64,000 bases of DNA from Syntrophobacterales bacterium (GTDB lineage Bacteria; Desulfobacterota; Syntrophorhabdia; Syntrophorhabdales; Syntrophorhabdaceae): the NCBI GenBank assembly GCA_031274925.1, contig JAISPL010000030.1, positions 1 through 64,000 of the forward strand, read 5' to 3'. Positions 14,702-24,376 of this stretch are shown here, one piece after another (position 1 is the stretch's first letter; every line of letters starts with the position of its first letter). The position numbers and the translations under genes were made by a program. A model generated the notes under the pieces. That model did no database searches and was not told where the DNA came from. It saw only the letters and a program-made list of their open reading frames with translations.

Positions 14702-15431
14702 ACTCCTGCGGGTGGACGGTCTCGGCAAAACCTTTCTTGGCGGACCCGGCCCTAAGGTCGTACTTAGAGATATCGCATTTGACCTTTCCCGTAAGGACTC
14801 TCTTGCTATTGTAGGGCCTTCGGGATGTGGGAAGACAACGCTTCTGCTTATGATTGCCGGACTGATCCCTGCGACAAAAGGGGGCGTATGGCTGGAAGGA
14901 GAAGAGGTTGCAGGACCATCCAAAAAGATTGCCTTGGTGCTTCAGCACTATGGACTTCTGCCATGGAAGACAGTGGAGGATAACGTGTCTCTTGGCGCGC
15001 GGCTCCAGAGAATCGCGGTCCCTGACGGGGAGTTGCAGGACGTGAAGAGAACGCTCGGTATCGAAGGTCTTGATCATCTTTATCCGGCCCAGCTTTCCGG
15101 CGGCCAGCGGCAGCGCGTCGCCCTTGCGAGGGCGATACTTCTCAGACCAAGCCTGTTGCTGCTTGATGAGCCCTTTGCCGCAATTGACACGATCACTCGG
15201 GAACGACTCCAGAACGGTCTGCTTGCTGTATTCAATCAGAGACAGTTCAGTTTTATTATCGTAACCCATAGTTTCGACGAGGCGGTTTTCATGGGAAAGA
15301 GAATCATGGTGTTTGACAACGAGATGGGCATTGCTACAATTCTTAATAATCCCGCAGCAGGCGACCCCGAATACCGGAGCAGTCCCGAGTTCTTTCGACG
15401 GAACCTTGAGCTGAGGAAAGTTCTCGAATAA
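14685..15431 (+). CDS. ABC importer ATP-binding protein (NitT/TauT type)
   Basis: 248 aa. Walker A GPSGCGKTTLL, Q-loop in VLQHYGLLPWKTV, signature LSGGQRQRVALARAI, Walker B LLLLDEPFAAID and the switch histidine in IIVTHSFDEAVFMG. This is the layout of SsuB/TauB-type ATPases. Start ATG 14685, inside the end of the binding-protein gene (overlap), so it is coupled to it; five bases separate its stop from the permease gene. Confidence 0.93.
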   Translation: MATSHELLRVDGLGKTFLGGPGPKVVLRDIAFDLSRKDSLAIVGPSGCGKTTLLLMIAGLIPATKGGVWLEGEEVAGPSKKIALVLQHYGLLPWKTVEDNVSLGARLQRIAVPDGELQDVKRTLGIEGLDHLYPAQLSGGQRQRVALARAILLRPSLLLLDEPFAAIDTITRERLQNGLLAVFNQRQFSFIIVTHSFDEAVFMGKRIMVFDNEMGIATILNNPAAGDPEYRSSPEFFRRNLELRKVLE

Positions 15432-15436
15432 CCGGC

Positions 15437-16183
15437 ATGAAGAAACGGCAGTTTTTCGCCTATGCAACCACGGTCCTTCTCATATATGTTCTATGGTATA
15501 TCCTCGCGCTCCTTTTGGGAAGCTCCCTTTTTCCCGACCCTGTGCTGGTTTTTTCTCAAGGTGTGCAAGAGATAGGAGAGAACACGTTCTGGGGGCATGT
15601 AGGCGCCAGTATGTTCCGCATATTTATGGGGCTTTTCATCGCCTTTATCATGGCTGTTCCCTTAGGGTTGTTCTTGGGGAGCAACCCCAGCTTCGACCGC
15701 CTTTTCGCGCCCCTTATCTATCTGGGCTACCCCATCCCGAAAATAGTCCTCATGCCCATTATCTTCGTTCTTTTCGGATTAGGGGATACGAGTAAAATAG
15801 TCCTCATTACCATGATTATTTTTTTTCAACTTCTCATTACCACGAGGGATGCGGCCCGGTCCATCGATACCGAAGTGGTCTATTCCCTGAAATCTCTGGG
15901 AGGAAGCCGCCTTGACTTCTATCGTCACGTCGTGTGGCCTGTCTCTCTGCCGGGCATATTCACGTCGCTTCGTATTGTCACAGGTACTGCAGTGGCAGTC
16001 CTTTTTTTTGTTGAGTCCATAGGGACAAATGAAGGTTTGGGTTTCTACATCATAGACGCATGGGGCAGGGCTGATTACGCCACCATGTTTGTAGGCATCA
16101 TTGCTCTCTCTGTGATTGGGATTGTCCTTTATGAGGCTTTTGACATCCTCGAAAGAAGGTATTGCAGGTGGAAAAATGTGTAG
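15437..16183 (+). CDS. ABC importer permease (SsuC/TauC type)
   Basis: 248 aa with about six membrane helices; the first is FAYATTVLLIYVLWYILALL. The cytoplasmic coupling (EAA-like) loop near residues 145-170 reads SLKSLGGSRLDFYRHVVWPV, the usual permease contact with the ATPase, followed by SLPGIFTSLRI. Third gene of the importer operon; no stop signal is evident before the prenyltransferase gene 85 bp on. Confidence 0.9.
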   Translation: MKKRQFFAYATTVLLIYVLWYILALLLGSSLFPDPVLVFSQGVQEIGENTFWGHVGASMFRIFMGLFIAFIMAVPLGLFLGSNPSFDRLFAPLIYLGYPIPKIVLMPIIFVLFGLGDTSKIVLITMIIFFQLLITTRDAARSIDTEVVYSLKSLGGSRLDFYRHVVWPVSLPGIFTSLRIVTGTAVAVLFFVESIGTNEGLGFYIIDAWGRADYATMFVGIIALSVIGIVLYEAFDILERRYCRWKNV

Positions 16184-16267
16184 AATGGAAATTAGTTATC
16201 CTTTTTTGGAAGAGGGAGACAATAAGAGTATCGTTGTAGTGAAATTGGTTTGCGCGGGGGAAAGGCC

Positions 16268-17140
16268 ATGAAGCTGAAGGCTTGGATACAGGCGAGCCGT
16301 CCGCCGTTTTTCATTACCACTCTTATGCCTCTTGTAATTGGATGGGTGCTCGCGAAAGACGGGGATTCGCACGGGTTCAAGTTTTTCCTGGTTATAATCG
16401 CGGCGCTTATGGTCCATCTCGCCACCAACCTTGCCAACGACTATTTCGAGCATAAAGAGGGGACCGACGAGGGGGAGGCGATCGGTGGGTCGAGAGTCAT
16501 ACAGGAAGGGAAGTTGTCTCCACAAGCCATTCTTAACGCCATCATCGTTCTCTATTTCCTTGCTTTTGTTGGAGCTTTTTACCTGATGATTACCTATGAT
16601 CTTTTTGTGTTATCCCCTATGATAATCTTTGCGTCCTTAAGCAGTCTCTTCTATGTGGCGCCGCCTGTTCGGTACGGGTATCGTGGCCTTGGGGAGGTGT
16701 TTGTGGGGATTAACATGGGACCGATCATGGTATTGGGGACGTATTGGGTAATGACAGGCCGTGCTGATTTGAGGCCTCTGTTCGTATCTATCCCGGTGGG
16801 TCTCATGGTGGCGTCAATCCTTTACTACCAGAGCCTGCCGGACATGAAGACGGATCGTCAGGCCGGGAAGCGTACCTTGGCAGTGAGACTGGGGAAGAAG
16901 GGCTCTTACCGGGGACTCATATTCTTTTTTATCGCCATTTATGGATCAATTGCGGCGCTGACACTGGCTGGTTTCCTCTCTTGTCTTTCGGGCCTCTGTC
17001 TTTTGGGTGTCCCTGTTTTTTTGAGGATGTTAGCCATAGTAAGGAGCACGGATGATTGGGTTCTCCTCGACAGATACGGGAAGTACATACGAATCCTCTA
17101 CTTCATAAACAGTCTTGCCATAGTGGCGGGGACGGCTTAA
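16268..17140 (+). CDS. menA: UbiA-family prenyltransferase, MenA-like
   Basis: 290 aa from ATG 16268 (MKLKAWIQASRPPFFITTLM). The first aspartate-rich motif is NDYFEHKEGTDEGE and is preceded by HLATNLA, as in 1,4-dihydroxy-2-naphthoate prenyltransferases; the second motif is DMKTDRQAGKRTLAVRLG. Eight or so hydrophobic helices. By family, attaches the polyprenyl tail in menaquinone synthesis; other UbiA substrates cannot be excluded because no men genes are in the window. It follows the ABC importer on the same strand, 84 bp after the permease stop, and may share its transcript. Symbol is tentative. Confidence 0.75.
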   Translation: MKLKAWIQASRPPFFITTLMPLVIGWVLAKDGDSHGFKFFLVIIAALMVHLATNLANDYFEHKEGTDEGEAIGGSRVIQEGKLSPQAILNAIIVLYFLAFVGAFYLMITYDLFVLSPMIIFASLSSLFYVAPPVRYGYRGLGEVFVGINMGPIMVLGTYWVMTGRADLRPLFVSIPVGLMVASILYYQSLPDMKTDRQAGKRTLAVRLGKKGSYRGLIFFFIAIYGSIAALTLAGFLSCLSGLCLLGVPVFLRMLAIVRSTDDWVLLDRYGKYIRILYFINSLAIVAGTA

Positions 17141-18411
17141 GGGAAGGGCGCGCTGTTCCTTGGAATACTGTCGTTGGAGTGGACTACACATCTTCCGGGT
17201 CGGACCAATCCTGCCCGCATGAGGTACAGGAATAAAATCCGATATTTATCTACTTCATTGAACCTGTTCACGCTTTCCACGAGTTTGATCTTGACTTTTG
17301 CCGCACTGCAGAAAGGACATACGGTAGACATTCTGCTATGACGGGATTTATCTCCATTCTTGAGTCCGTGGAATGATCCAGCAGATGAGAGACGCGTCTC
17401 CATAATTGAAGCTCTTCTTTATCGCTTTGCATGATCTTCCTCCTTTTGAAAGCCGAAATCGTTTTATGCAGAGATTATTGCATTCTCTTTTAAGGAACCT
17501 TGCCTTACTCTTCAAAAACTCTTTTACGATGCACTTGGGATGACTTATATTTGAAACTGACACGCAAAGATAAAGTGATTATTCTCGTCATCATGAGTCT
17601 TCTCGTAAGGTTCGTAGTGGGTGCGGGTGCCGGGATAAAATTCAGGATCAGGGATATGGTCTCAATGAAGACCGAAACGGTATTATACTCCTCCACAATA
17701 TAAAAGATATTCTGGGAGTCATAGCGGACCTGAGGGAATTACCTGAAGGTTGGAGCGACAGGCGAGCAGGCCGAGATGATTCGCCGACAGATCAAGAAGC
17801 TTGAAGAGCCTTTTCGGGTGATCCCGCCGCCCGGTCACTATTGGCCGACTTTGAACCGCATGCGCGCTGTCATAGGTAGGTCTGCTATGGCGAGAGGCAT
17901 GGATTGCCAACAGTTTGTAGCCTGCTTATTTGTTCCGTACTCTTCAGGTTCGAAAATGCCTGTCAATAGTGCATTCCTGTTGTTCATAGCATGAGAGTCG
18001 AAGTAACTACGGAAAAGGCACATAACTGAGCTTGCAAGGGTCCACCGGTATTTCATACTATGCCTATAGAATGAATATAACTGGTGCTTTCAGTGCTAGT
18101 TGGAGCGCAAGGAGAAACTTAGCTGATTCGAACCTAAGAGAGCAGGCGGTGCTATAGAGTTCTAGAAGAGTATTAGGAGGCCAAGGAGATCAGGTATTAC
18201 AAGCCCGCCTCATGCCCTGCCATGGAAGACTAAAATACGGAATGACAGCCCATCCGGCGCCCATATAAGGTTGACGGCAGGTACAATAAAGTATATAAAA
18301 AATAAATGCTTAAGGGCCTTGGACAATCAAGGATGGCTTGTTGTCTTGTTCTGCCATGGTTTAAGTTAAAGAAAGGCAGGCTGATGGTAACTTTCGGCAG
18401 AAAATGAGGGA
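17141..18411. other. Decayed intergenic stretch
   Basis: 1.27 kb without a convincing gene. A minus-strand frame (17137-17403) holds a piece with CPFCSAAKVKIKLVESVNRF and a later PGRC, reminiscent of a zinc-ribbon scrap, but it has no clear start and no partner. Short scraps elsewhere are not assignable. Confidence 0.4.
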
Positions 18412-18876
18412 ATGATGAAACGGTTCATGATTGTACTTGGATTATTGATCTTTGTGCTGACTTTGTTTGGTTTTCCGAAAGTTGCCGTGGCCCGGGTCAA
18501 GCCATGGACGGGCAGCAGGGGTTGGGGACTTGATGCTCCGTATTGCTGTCTTTACAGTATCAAAACCATGGAGACCGTTGAAGGCATCGTGGTCACTGTT
18601 CAGCGTTTCATTCCGCGGAGAGGTATGTCGGCGGGCGTGCATCTGCTCGTGCGCGTGGGCATTGATATAGTTGATGTTCACCTGGGTCCCGAGTGGTACT
18701 TGGAGAATCAAGATATCACTATTCAACCAAAAGATCAGGTGGAAGTGAAAGGATCCAAAGTGTCGTTCCGCGGTCAGTCGGCAATAATAGCCGCTGAAGT
18801 CAGAAAGGGTGACGATATACTCAGGATGAGGGATGAGAATGGATTCCCTGCTTGGATCGCCTGGCGTCGGCGTTAG
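18412..18876 (+). CDS. Small exported protein of unknown function (OB-fold-like)
   Basis: 154 aa. Signal peptide MMKRFMIVLGLLIFVLTLFG, likely cut near AVA. The mature part is a conserved type in deltaproteobacteria: ETVEGIVVTVQRF, then GVHLLVRV, VHLGPEWYLENQD, KDQVEVKGSKV, IIAAEVRKGDDILRMRDENG and a WRRR end. The pattern of short strands resembles an OB fold as in small periplasmic DNA- or metal-binding proteins; the function is not known. No operon partner: decayed DNA on both sides. Confidence 0.7.
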   Translation: MMKRFMIVLGLLIFVLTLFGFPKVAVARVKPWTGSRGWGLDAPYCCLYSIKTMETVEGIVVTVQRFIPRRGMSAGVHLLVRVGIDIVDVHLGPEWYLENQDITIQPKDQVEVKGSKVSFRGQSAIIAAEVRKGDDILRMRDENGFPAWIAWRRR

Positions 18877-19579
18877 AAACTTTCTTATAATTCCCCGCCT
18901 TTTCCCTATCCTCCCGCTACCACGGGTTGGTGATATAGTCCCGCACTTGAAAACAGTCTGCAAGAGCATCATCAAATGAATCGAATAGATGCAATATACT
19001 GCGCAGCCGAGATTTGGGTCAGTTCCAGAAACGTTCAATCAAGTTTAGTTCCGGCGAATAAGGATGATTGGACCTCTTTCAAGTGCGTTAGCTATATTCC
19101 ATTGGGATACGCTTATTTGACAAGGTTTAACCATTATATTTATAATAATCCAAGGTGTAAAAATTGCACGGCGAGTTTAGATAAATTTTCTACAAATTGC
19201 CCAAATGGGCTTCTACCGAGGAGGTAGAATTATTGACAACAAAATATTTTACGGCTTAGGTCATTCAAAATACCTGTGCAATTTTGGACAGGTATCGACT
19301 TGACCCATGATACCGGCAAACTGCTGTTAGGTCTGAGAGTCGTGCAATTTTGGACACTTGTTTATAATGATGATGATCTTTATTGATTATCGGGCAGTCT
19401 GAGAGTCGTGCAATTTTGGACACTTGTTTATAACGATTCCCCCTGCCACCACATCGCCAATAAGAGACATATCGGAAATTCCAGCTAAATAAGCGACAGG
19501 CGAGACGGACACAGACGAGGGATGAATAATCATTACACGCTCAGTAATCGAAAATTTATAATTTCAAGGAGGTATACTA
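18877..19579. other. Gap with IS-end-like repeats
   Basis: No gene is recognised. The stretch holds two 37-bp direct repeats (19331-19367 and 19397-19433), a partial third copy near 19277, and at 19080-19096 a 17-bp sequence that recurs after the IS3 relic at 20876. Confidence 0.5.
19331..19433. repeat. Pair of 37-bp direct repeats
   Basis: GTCTGAGAGTCGTGCAATTT, followed by 17 further identical bases up to TTTATAA, occurs at 19331-19367 and again at 19397-19433. The core TGCAATTTTGGACA also occurs at about 19277-19290. Repeated TTTTGGACA boxes near an end are typical of IS21-type elements; no istA/istB gene is left here. Confidence 0.85.
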
Positions 19580-19918
19580 ATGTCAAACAACGTAAAAATG
19601 GACGCTATGTTCATAAAACATCCAACGCAAGAGGGGGTGTTTCTGAAGCACTTTTTCTGCAAAGAGGACAACGACAGACTAAATAATCTTGAGGTCAACA
19701 TTGTACCCGGCTTTCAAATTGCACCGCATGCCCACGAAGATAGTAGCGAGTTTTTCTATGTGGTGAGCGGTCAGGGAGAATTTATGGATGATACCGAAGC
19801 GAAGCCTATCAAGAAAGGGGATGCTTTCAAGGCTCCGCAAGGCATGACGCACTCTATCAAAAATACAGGCAACGAAACTTTAGTATTGTTTTCTACATTC
19901 AGCCCCGCCACTCGATAA
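19580..19918 (+). CDS. Single-domain cupin protein
   Basis: 112 aa. Small beta-barrel cupin with both motifs: PGFQIAPHAHEDSSEFFYVV (metal-binding H-x-H and E) and, further on, APQGMTHSIKNTGNE (third histidine). A metal ion is therefore likely bound. Ribosome site AAGGAGGT before ATG 19580. Lone gene between IS relics; substrate unknown. Confidence 0.85.
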   Translation: MSNNVKMDAMFIKHPTQEGVFLKHFFCKEDNDRLNNLEVNIVPGFQIAPHAHEDSSEFFYVVSGQGEFMDDTEAKPIKKGDAFKAPQGMTHSIKNTGNETLVLFSTFSPATR

Positions 19919-20052
19919 GTGCAGTCCCCCCCCCTTTTTAACCGGACACTCATAAATCCAAAAATAGGTTGTAGTCATGTCCCATAGTTGTTCCCTTCTT
20001 AAGTGAAGGTATAGTATACGCCATACCTCAAAGGGACTAAACAGCCTGATAA

Positions 20053-20864
20053 TTGTACTATAACCAGGGGAAAAAGATATATGAACCCGGTAGGGAGTGT
20101 CAGTGCAGAGAAGGAGGTATTTCTCGGCGGAGCAGAAAGGAGGAAGCAGAACTTCCGGGCAGCTCTATCTCATCGGTGGCAAGAAAGTATGAAGTCCATC
20201 CCAACCAACTCTTCATCGTAGCTGAGGGATCGGAAGAACTTGTCGTTCTAAAGCAACTTAAAGCTGAGATCAGAGAGCTTCAGAGACTTTTGGGCAAGGT
20301 AGAGATTGATCCGCATTGCCCGTGAAAAAAACTGATCTCACGCATGCCATTTATAAAGAAGGACGAGAATCACCGATGCCATGGAAGTATCCCCAACCCG
20401 ATGATGAGAAGTACATCAATGAGAGGCCGACCTACGGGTAGGAGAGTGACTGTCCGTTCCGGATAAACCACAAGAAAGTCTACGACCAATAACCTTCTCC
20501 CCCCTAATACACGGGAGACTTCATGAGCATATGCTGGTGCTCCGACAGAGAGGATTGCCACCAATAAGAGGATCACCGCGGAGATGATCACAGAATACCG
20601 CTTGGCTTGAGACCAGGTTCAACTGGTCCTGCTATACTGCATATCTCTGAATCTAACGGTATGGCCTAAGTCCTTAGCCAAGACGTTTAAGAGAGACTAT
20701 GTATCTCTCTCCATGACCTATCCGATGAGGTAACGGTAATGGAAATACTCTCTTCCTGGTTTGAAGATTACAACGAGAATCATCCTCACAAGGGGCTTAA
20801 GATGAAGCCACCGAGGGAACACAGGAGAGCAGCAGATAAGTTAGAAAGGCGTGGGGGTGATGGA
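20053..20864 (+). mobile_element. Decayed IS3-family element
   Basis: Broken OrfA and OrfB. OrfA: RRRYFSAEQK in one frame, then after a shift SSISSVARKYEVHPNQLFIV in another (IS3 OrfA normally SISEVARKYxVHPNQLFRWKK), and later LKAEIRELQRLLGK. OrfB: INHKKVYR-like scrap near 20470 and the C-terminal SSWFEDYNENHPHKGLKMKP at about 20750-20810. Several frameshifts and stops; no functional transposase. Confidence 0.8.
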
Positions 20865-20898
20865 GGGGTGCTCCACAAGTGCGTTAGCTATAATTTGA

Positions 20899-20928
20899 AA
20901 GTTCCCTGCAGCTTGCTGCAGGGAACTT
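20899..20928 (-). terminator. Strong hairpin after pmbA
   Basis: A perfect 13-bp stem: AAGTTCCCTGCAG (20899-20911), loop CTTG, CTGCAGGGAACTT (20916-20928). On the minus strand it follows the pmbA stop by 60 bp and is followed by TCAAATTAT, a weak U-run. Confidence 0.5.
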
Positions 20929-20987
20929 ATTTAAGCGTCTTTGAGCCGCCGGAGATGCTATGAGATGCTATATAAAATGCCCTATCT

Positions 20988-22298
20988 TCATATGCCGCTG
21001 ATCTTGAGATTTTCCACATAGAGGGAAGGGGAGCCGTGGGCGCCGTAAAACGTGAGGTCCGTCCCGACCCCCTTTACATTGGTGAGAAGCTCAAAGAGGT
21101 TACCCGATAAAATTACCCCCGTAAAAGGCGTTGTGGAGCCGTTTTTTTTCAGGTATCCCGTGGCTCCGAGAGAAAAGTCGCCTGTAATCGGGTTTGCCGT
21201 ATGGGTGCCCATGAGCTCTGCAATGATTACGCCTTCAAGGGGCCGGTCATTCAGGTCATGTTTACCTTTCATAATATGGAACCCCCGCGGAGCCGAAGCG
21301 GGAGGATCTTTCAAGCCGCTCCTTACCGAGTTCCCCGTCGAAGGTTTGCCGAATTTGCGCCCGTAGTAAGTGTCATAAAGGAACCCGTTGAGGATTCCTT
21401 CGGTTACTACCGGGTTTACTCTGCTTGTCGTTCCCTCGCCGTCAAAGGGGAAAGTTCCCATCCCAGTGAGTCCGGAATCGGTGATGGAGACGAGAGGAGA
21501 GAAGCATCTCTTTCCCTCTTTATCGGCAAGACGCGTCTTCTTCTTATAGAGGTTCTCCGCGAGAAAGGAGCTTGCAAGGATATCAAGGAGATCACACGAG
21601 GCGCCGGGAGTAAGAATTCCCTCATAGATCCCGGTATTGATCTGTTTGCTTGAAAGGAGGGAGACGGCCCTGCCCGCTATGGTTCTGCCAAGGGATGCGC
21701 CGTCAAGGGCCCGCAACGAATGGGCCCAAGACCAATCAAACCATGATGCTTCGTCAGCGTCCTTGGCAACGCACATAGCCATGAGGGTGTAAAGAGTCTT
21801 TTTTGCTTCCGCCCGGACTCCCCTGGAATTGAGGATTACGGTCTCAATCTCTGTCTCTTGGAGCTCACAGTTTCTCGTGGTCTTGATTCTTGCGTCGTGT
21901 TCAAGGATGGTGCGTTCCATATCCATTAAGAGCGCCACCTTTTCACGGTCATCCGTGGAGAGACCTTTGCTGTCGTAAATCTCTGATTCCTGGCAAGGTA
22001 CGGTCATTTCGGGAAAAACTCTGTCACGATCCTCCTCAAGAAACGGAAGGATCGTGGCGGTGTTGCTCGTGAGCGAGGCAATCGCTTCCTTTCCTTCGTC
22101 AAAGGTGTATGAGAAGACCATTCTGCCGCCCTTGACCGCTCTCATGGCCACCCCGGTCTCCTCTTTTATCTCTGCACTGGCTATCTCCTTCTCGCGGCTC
22201 TCATATTTCTTTATCTTTTCTTTGAGAAAGAAGAGCTCATAATCATCGAACGCTGCTTTTACGCCCTTTTCGATTCTTTTAATTTCTTCGTGATTCAT
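20988..22298 (-). CDS. pmbA: TldD/PmbA-family protein, PmbA (TldE) type
   Basis: 436 aa, the usual PmbA length. N-terminal TGVAMRAVKGGRMVFSYT, central EGILTPGASCDLLDILASSF and C-terminal GEGTTSRVNPVV, VRSGLKDPPASAP, ELMGTHTANPITGDFSLGA match the inactive-partner subunit of the TldD/TldE metalloprotease; the TldD-type HExxxH is absent, as expected for TldE. The TldD subunit is not encoded in this window. Last gene of the nadK-recN-GNAT-pmbA run, 26 bp after the GNAT gene. Confidence 0.9.
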   Translation of the reverse strand: MNHEEIKRIEKGVKAAFDDYELFFLKEKIKKYESREKEIASAEIKEETGVAMRAVKGGRMVFSYTFDEGKEAIASLTSNTATILPFLEEDRDRVFPEMTVPCQESEIYDSKGLSTDDREKVALLMDMERTILEHDARIKTTRNCELQETEIETVILNSRGVRAEAKKTLYTLMAMCVAKDADEASWFDWSWAHSLRALDGASLGRTIAGRAVSLLSSKQINTGIYEGILTPGASCDLLDILASSFLAENLYKKKTRLADKEGKRCFSPLVSITDSGLTGMGTFPFDGEGTTSRVNPVVTEGILNGFLYDTYYGRKFGKPSTGNSVRSGLKDPPASAPRGFHIMKGKHDLNDRPLEGVIIAELMGTHTANPITGDFSLGATGYLKKNGSTTPFTGVILSGNLFELLTNVKGVGTDLTFYGAHGSPSLYVENLKISGI

Positions 22299-22324
22299 AT
22301 CTTTACCTCTTCGACTTTACGCGA

Positions 22325-22777
22325 TCATGGAACAGTCATAATCATGGCAAGCTCGTCGCATTCCGGAAACTTTGGGCACCTGATGCAGTCCGACCATATT
22401 TTTTGAGGCAACTCTTTTTTGTCGGCTGGATGGAAACCGCACTTTGTGAAGAACTCTTCCTGATAGGTGAGCAGGAAGACACGTTTTATCTTCATGGATT
22501 TGGCTTCTTCAAGGCAGGCATTGACGAGCATCCGCCCGAAGCCCATCGTACGGGCGTTTTCCGTTACGCAGAGAGACCTTATCTCTGCAATATCCTCCCA
22601 GCAGATATGAAGGGCGCATGTTCCCAAGACAGTACCGTTCTCTTCATAGACGAAATAGTCCCTCATGTTATCGTAAAGCTCGCCCAAGGATCTGGCAAGC
22701 ATCTCTCCGGTGGATGCGGATTTATTTACGATGGAGTGTATCTTTTTTACATCCTCAATTGAGGCCTTTCTTAACAT
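22325..22777 (-). CDS. GNAT acetyltransferase, N-acetylglutamate-synthase-like
   Basis: 150 aa single GNAT domain: LRKASIEDVKKIHSIVN, LCVTENARTMGFGRMLVNAC (acetyl-CoA loop), then VFLLTYQEEFFTKCGFHPAD. The sequence pattern ALHICWEDIAEIRSL and the cysteine tail CIRCPKFPEC match the stand-alone ArgA-like acetyltransferases (short N-acetylglutamate synthases) of anaerobic bacteria. ATG 22777 lies inside the 3' end of recN (23-bp overlap). The arginine role is inference from family; no other arg gene is nearby. Confidence 0.8.
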   Translation of the reverse strand: MLRKASIEDVKKIHSIVNKSASTGEMLARSLGELYDNMRDYFVYEENGTVLGTCALHICWEDIAEIRSLCVTENARTMGFGRMLVNACLEEAKSMKIKRVFLLTYQEEFFTKCGFHPADKKELPQKIWSDCIRCPKFPECDELAMIMTVP

Positions 22778-24374
22778 TTCGTAGCATCTCCTCGGCTCTC
22801 TGGAGGGTTTTTTCCGTTAGGTTCGCGCTGCCCATCATGCGCGCAACCTCGCCGATTCTCTCGTGTCCTGACAGTCTCCTTATCCCCGTTTTCGTCCCGC
22901 TTCCTTCTTGCTTCTTTTCGACGAGGTAATGATGGTCGCCATAGACGGCAATCTGGGGGAGATGGGTTATGCATATGACCTGGTGCTTCCTTGCGAGGGC
23001 TTTGAGTCTTTTGCCTACCATGTCCGCAACCATTCCTCCGATACCAGCGTCCACTTCGTCGAAGATAAGGACCTTCTCCTCCTCACCGCCAACCACTCGT
23101 TTCATGGCGAGCATAATCCTTGAAAGCTCTCCTCCGGAGGCTATTTTTCTCAGGGGCTTTAGCGGTTCCCCATAGTTGGTGCTAATCAGTAGTTCTATCT
23201 CATCCATACCTTCTTCGTCAATATCGCCCTTATTTTCCATTGCAATCCGGAACAATGCGCCCTTTATGGAAAGAAGCTCAAGTTCGCTCACAATGGATTT
23301 CTCAACGGCTTGGATCCCTTCTTTTCGTTTATCTGACAGGGCTTGAGCCAAGTCCTCAACTTCCTTTTCCAGTAAGCCACGCTCCTTTTCGAGTCTCTCA
23401 ATGTTATCAGTAAGAGCGGAGAGGTATACGAGCCTTTCCCGTGCAGACCTCTCAAAGGCTTTTATCTCATGATAGGTCTTCCCGTATTTATTTTTCAGCT
23501 GAAAGATAAGGGAGAGCCGACTTTCCAGTATTTCGAGTTCCGCAGGGTCGAAAAAGGCAACCTTTTCGACGGCCCTGACATCGCTCATTATGTCCTCCAT
23601 CTCTAAAGAAAGGGCCTCCATCCGGTTCCTCAGCGCGTCTATCATTTCAATGGCGGAAAAAGGCTTGAGGCGACTTGTCAGTGTCTTGCAGACCGAGTGC
23701 ATCGACTGGTCACTTCCATAGAGGCTTTCCGTAATCGCGTCTAAACCGTTCCGTATCTTCTCTGCGTCCTTTAGAAGTTTGAGCTTTTCCCTGATTTTAT
23801 CTTCCTCTTCTTCAGAAAGAGTTGATTTTTCGATCTCGTTGATCTGGAATTCGAGAAGGCATATCTCCTTTTCTTTCCCTTCCGCTTCTTTTTTCCTGGT
23901 ATCGCATTCCATCCTCACGAGTTTAAGTGCAACTACCTTTTCAGAAAAGGTTTTCCGCTCCTCTGTGAGTGATAATAGGTTATCTATAATGCGAACATAG
24001 TTATCCTTGTTCAGGAGGTGCTGGAACTCGTTCTGGCCATAAATGTTGATCAGTTTTCTTCCCATCTCTTCAAGTCTTCCGAGTGTGACGGGGTCCTCGT
24101 TGATGAATGCCTTTGACCTGCCGGAAATGCCTATTACCCGTTTTACGATAAACTCTTTATTCCCCAGGAAGAAATGGCCTGAAACCTCGGCCTGAGCGGT
24201 ATTGTTCCTCACTATGGCGGAAGGCGCCTTTGCGTTCATAAGGGTGGACAGAGCGTTTATGATGATTGATTTACCCGCACCAGTCTCACCCGTTATTATA
24301 CTCAATCCTTCGTCGAATTCTATCCGCACCTCGTCAATTATGGCGAAGTCCTTCACCTTCAGAAAGGTGAGCAT
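22755..24374 (-). CDS. recN: DNA repair ATPase RecN
   Basis: 539 aa SMC-like protein for double-strand break repair. Walker A GETGAGKSIIINAL near the N-terminus (residue about 32), followed by two long coiled-coil stretches rich in E and K, and a C-terminal head with ASGGELSRIMLAMK (signature) and VLIFDEVDAGIGG (Walker B), then ITHLPQIAVYGDHHY. Complete and of usual length. It starts 2 bp after nadK and its end overlaps the GNAT gene. Confidence 0.96.
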   Translation of the reverse strand: MLTFLKVKDFAIIDEVRIEFDEGLSIITGETGAGKSIIINALSTLMNAKAPSAIVRNNTAQAEVSGHFFLGNKEFIVKRVIGISGRSKAFINEDPVTLGRLEEMGRKLINIYGQNEFQHLLNKDNYVRIIDNLLSLTEERKTFSEKVVALKLVRMECDTRKKEAEGKEKEICLLEFQINEIEKSTLSEEEEDKIREKLKLLKDAEKIRNGLDAITESLYGSDQSMHSVCKTLTSRLKPFSAIEMIDALRNRMEALSLEMEDIMSDVRAVEKVAFFDPAELEILESRLSLIFQLKNKYGKTYHEIKAFERSARERLVYLSALTDNIERLEKERGLLEKEVEDLAQALSDKRKEGIQAVEKSIVSELELLSIKGALFRIAMENKGDIDEEGMDEIELLISTNYGEPLKPLRKIASGGELSRIMLAMKRVVGGEEEKVLIFDEVDAGIGGMVADMVGKRLKALARKHQVICITHLPQIAVYGDHHYLVEKKQEGSGTKTGIRRLSGHERIGEVARMMGSANLTEKTLQRAEEMLRNVKKGLN

Positions 24375-24376
24375 TT

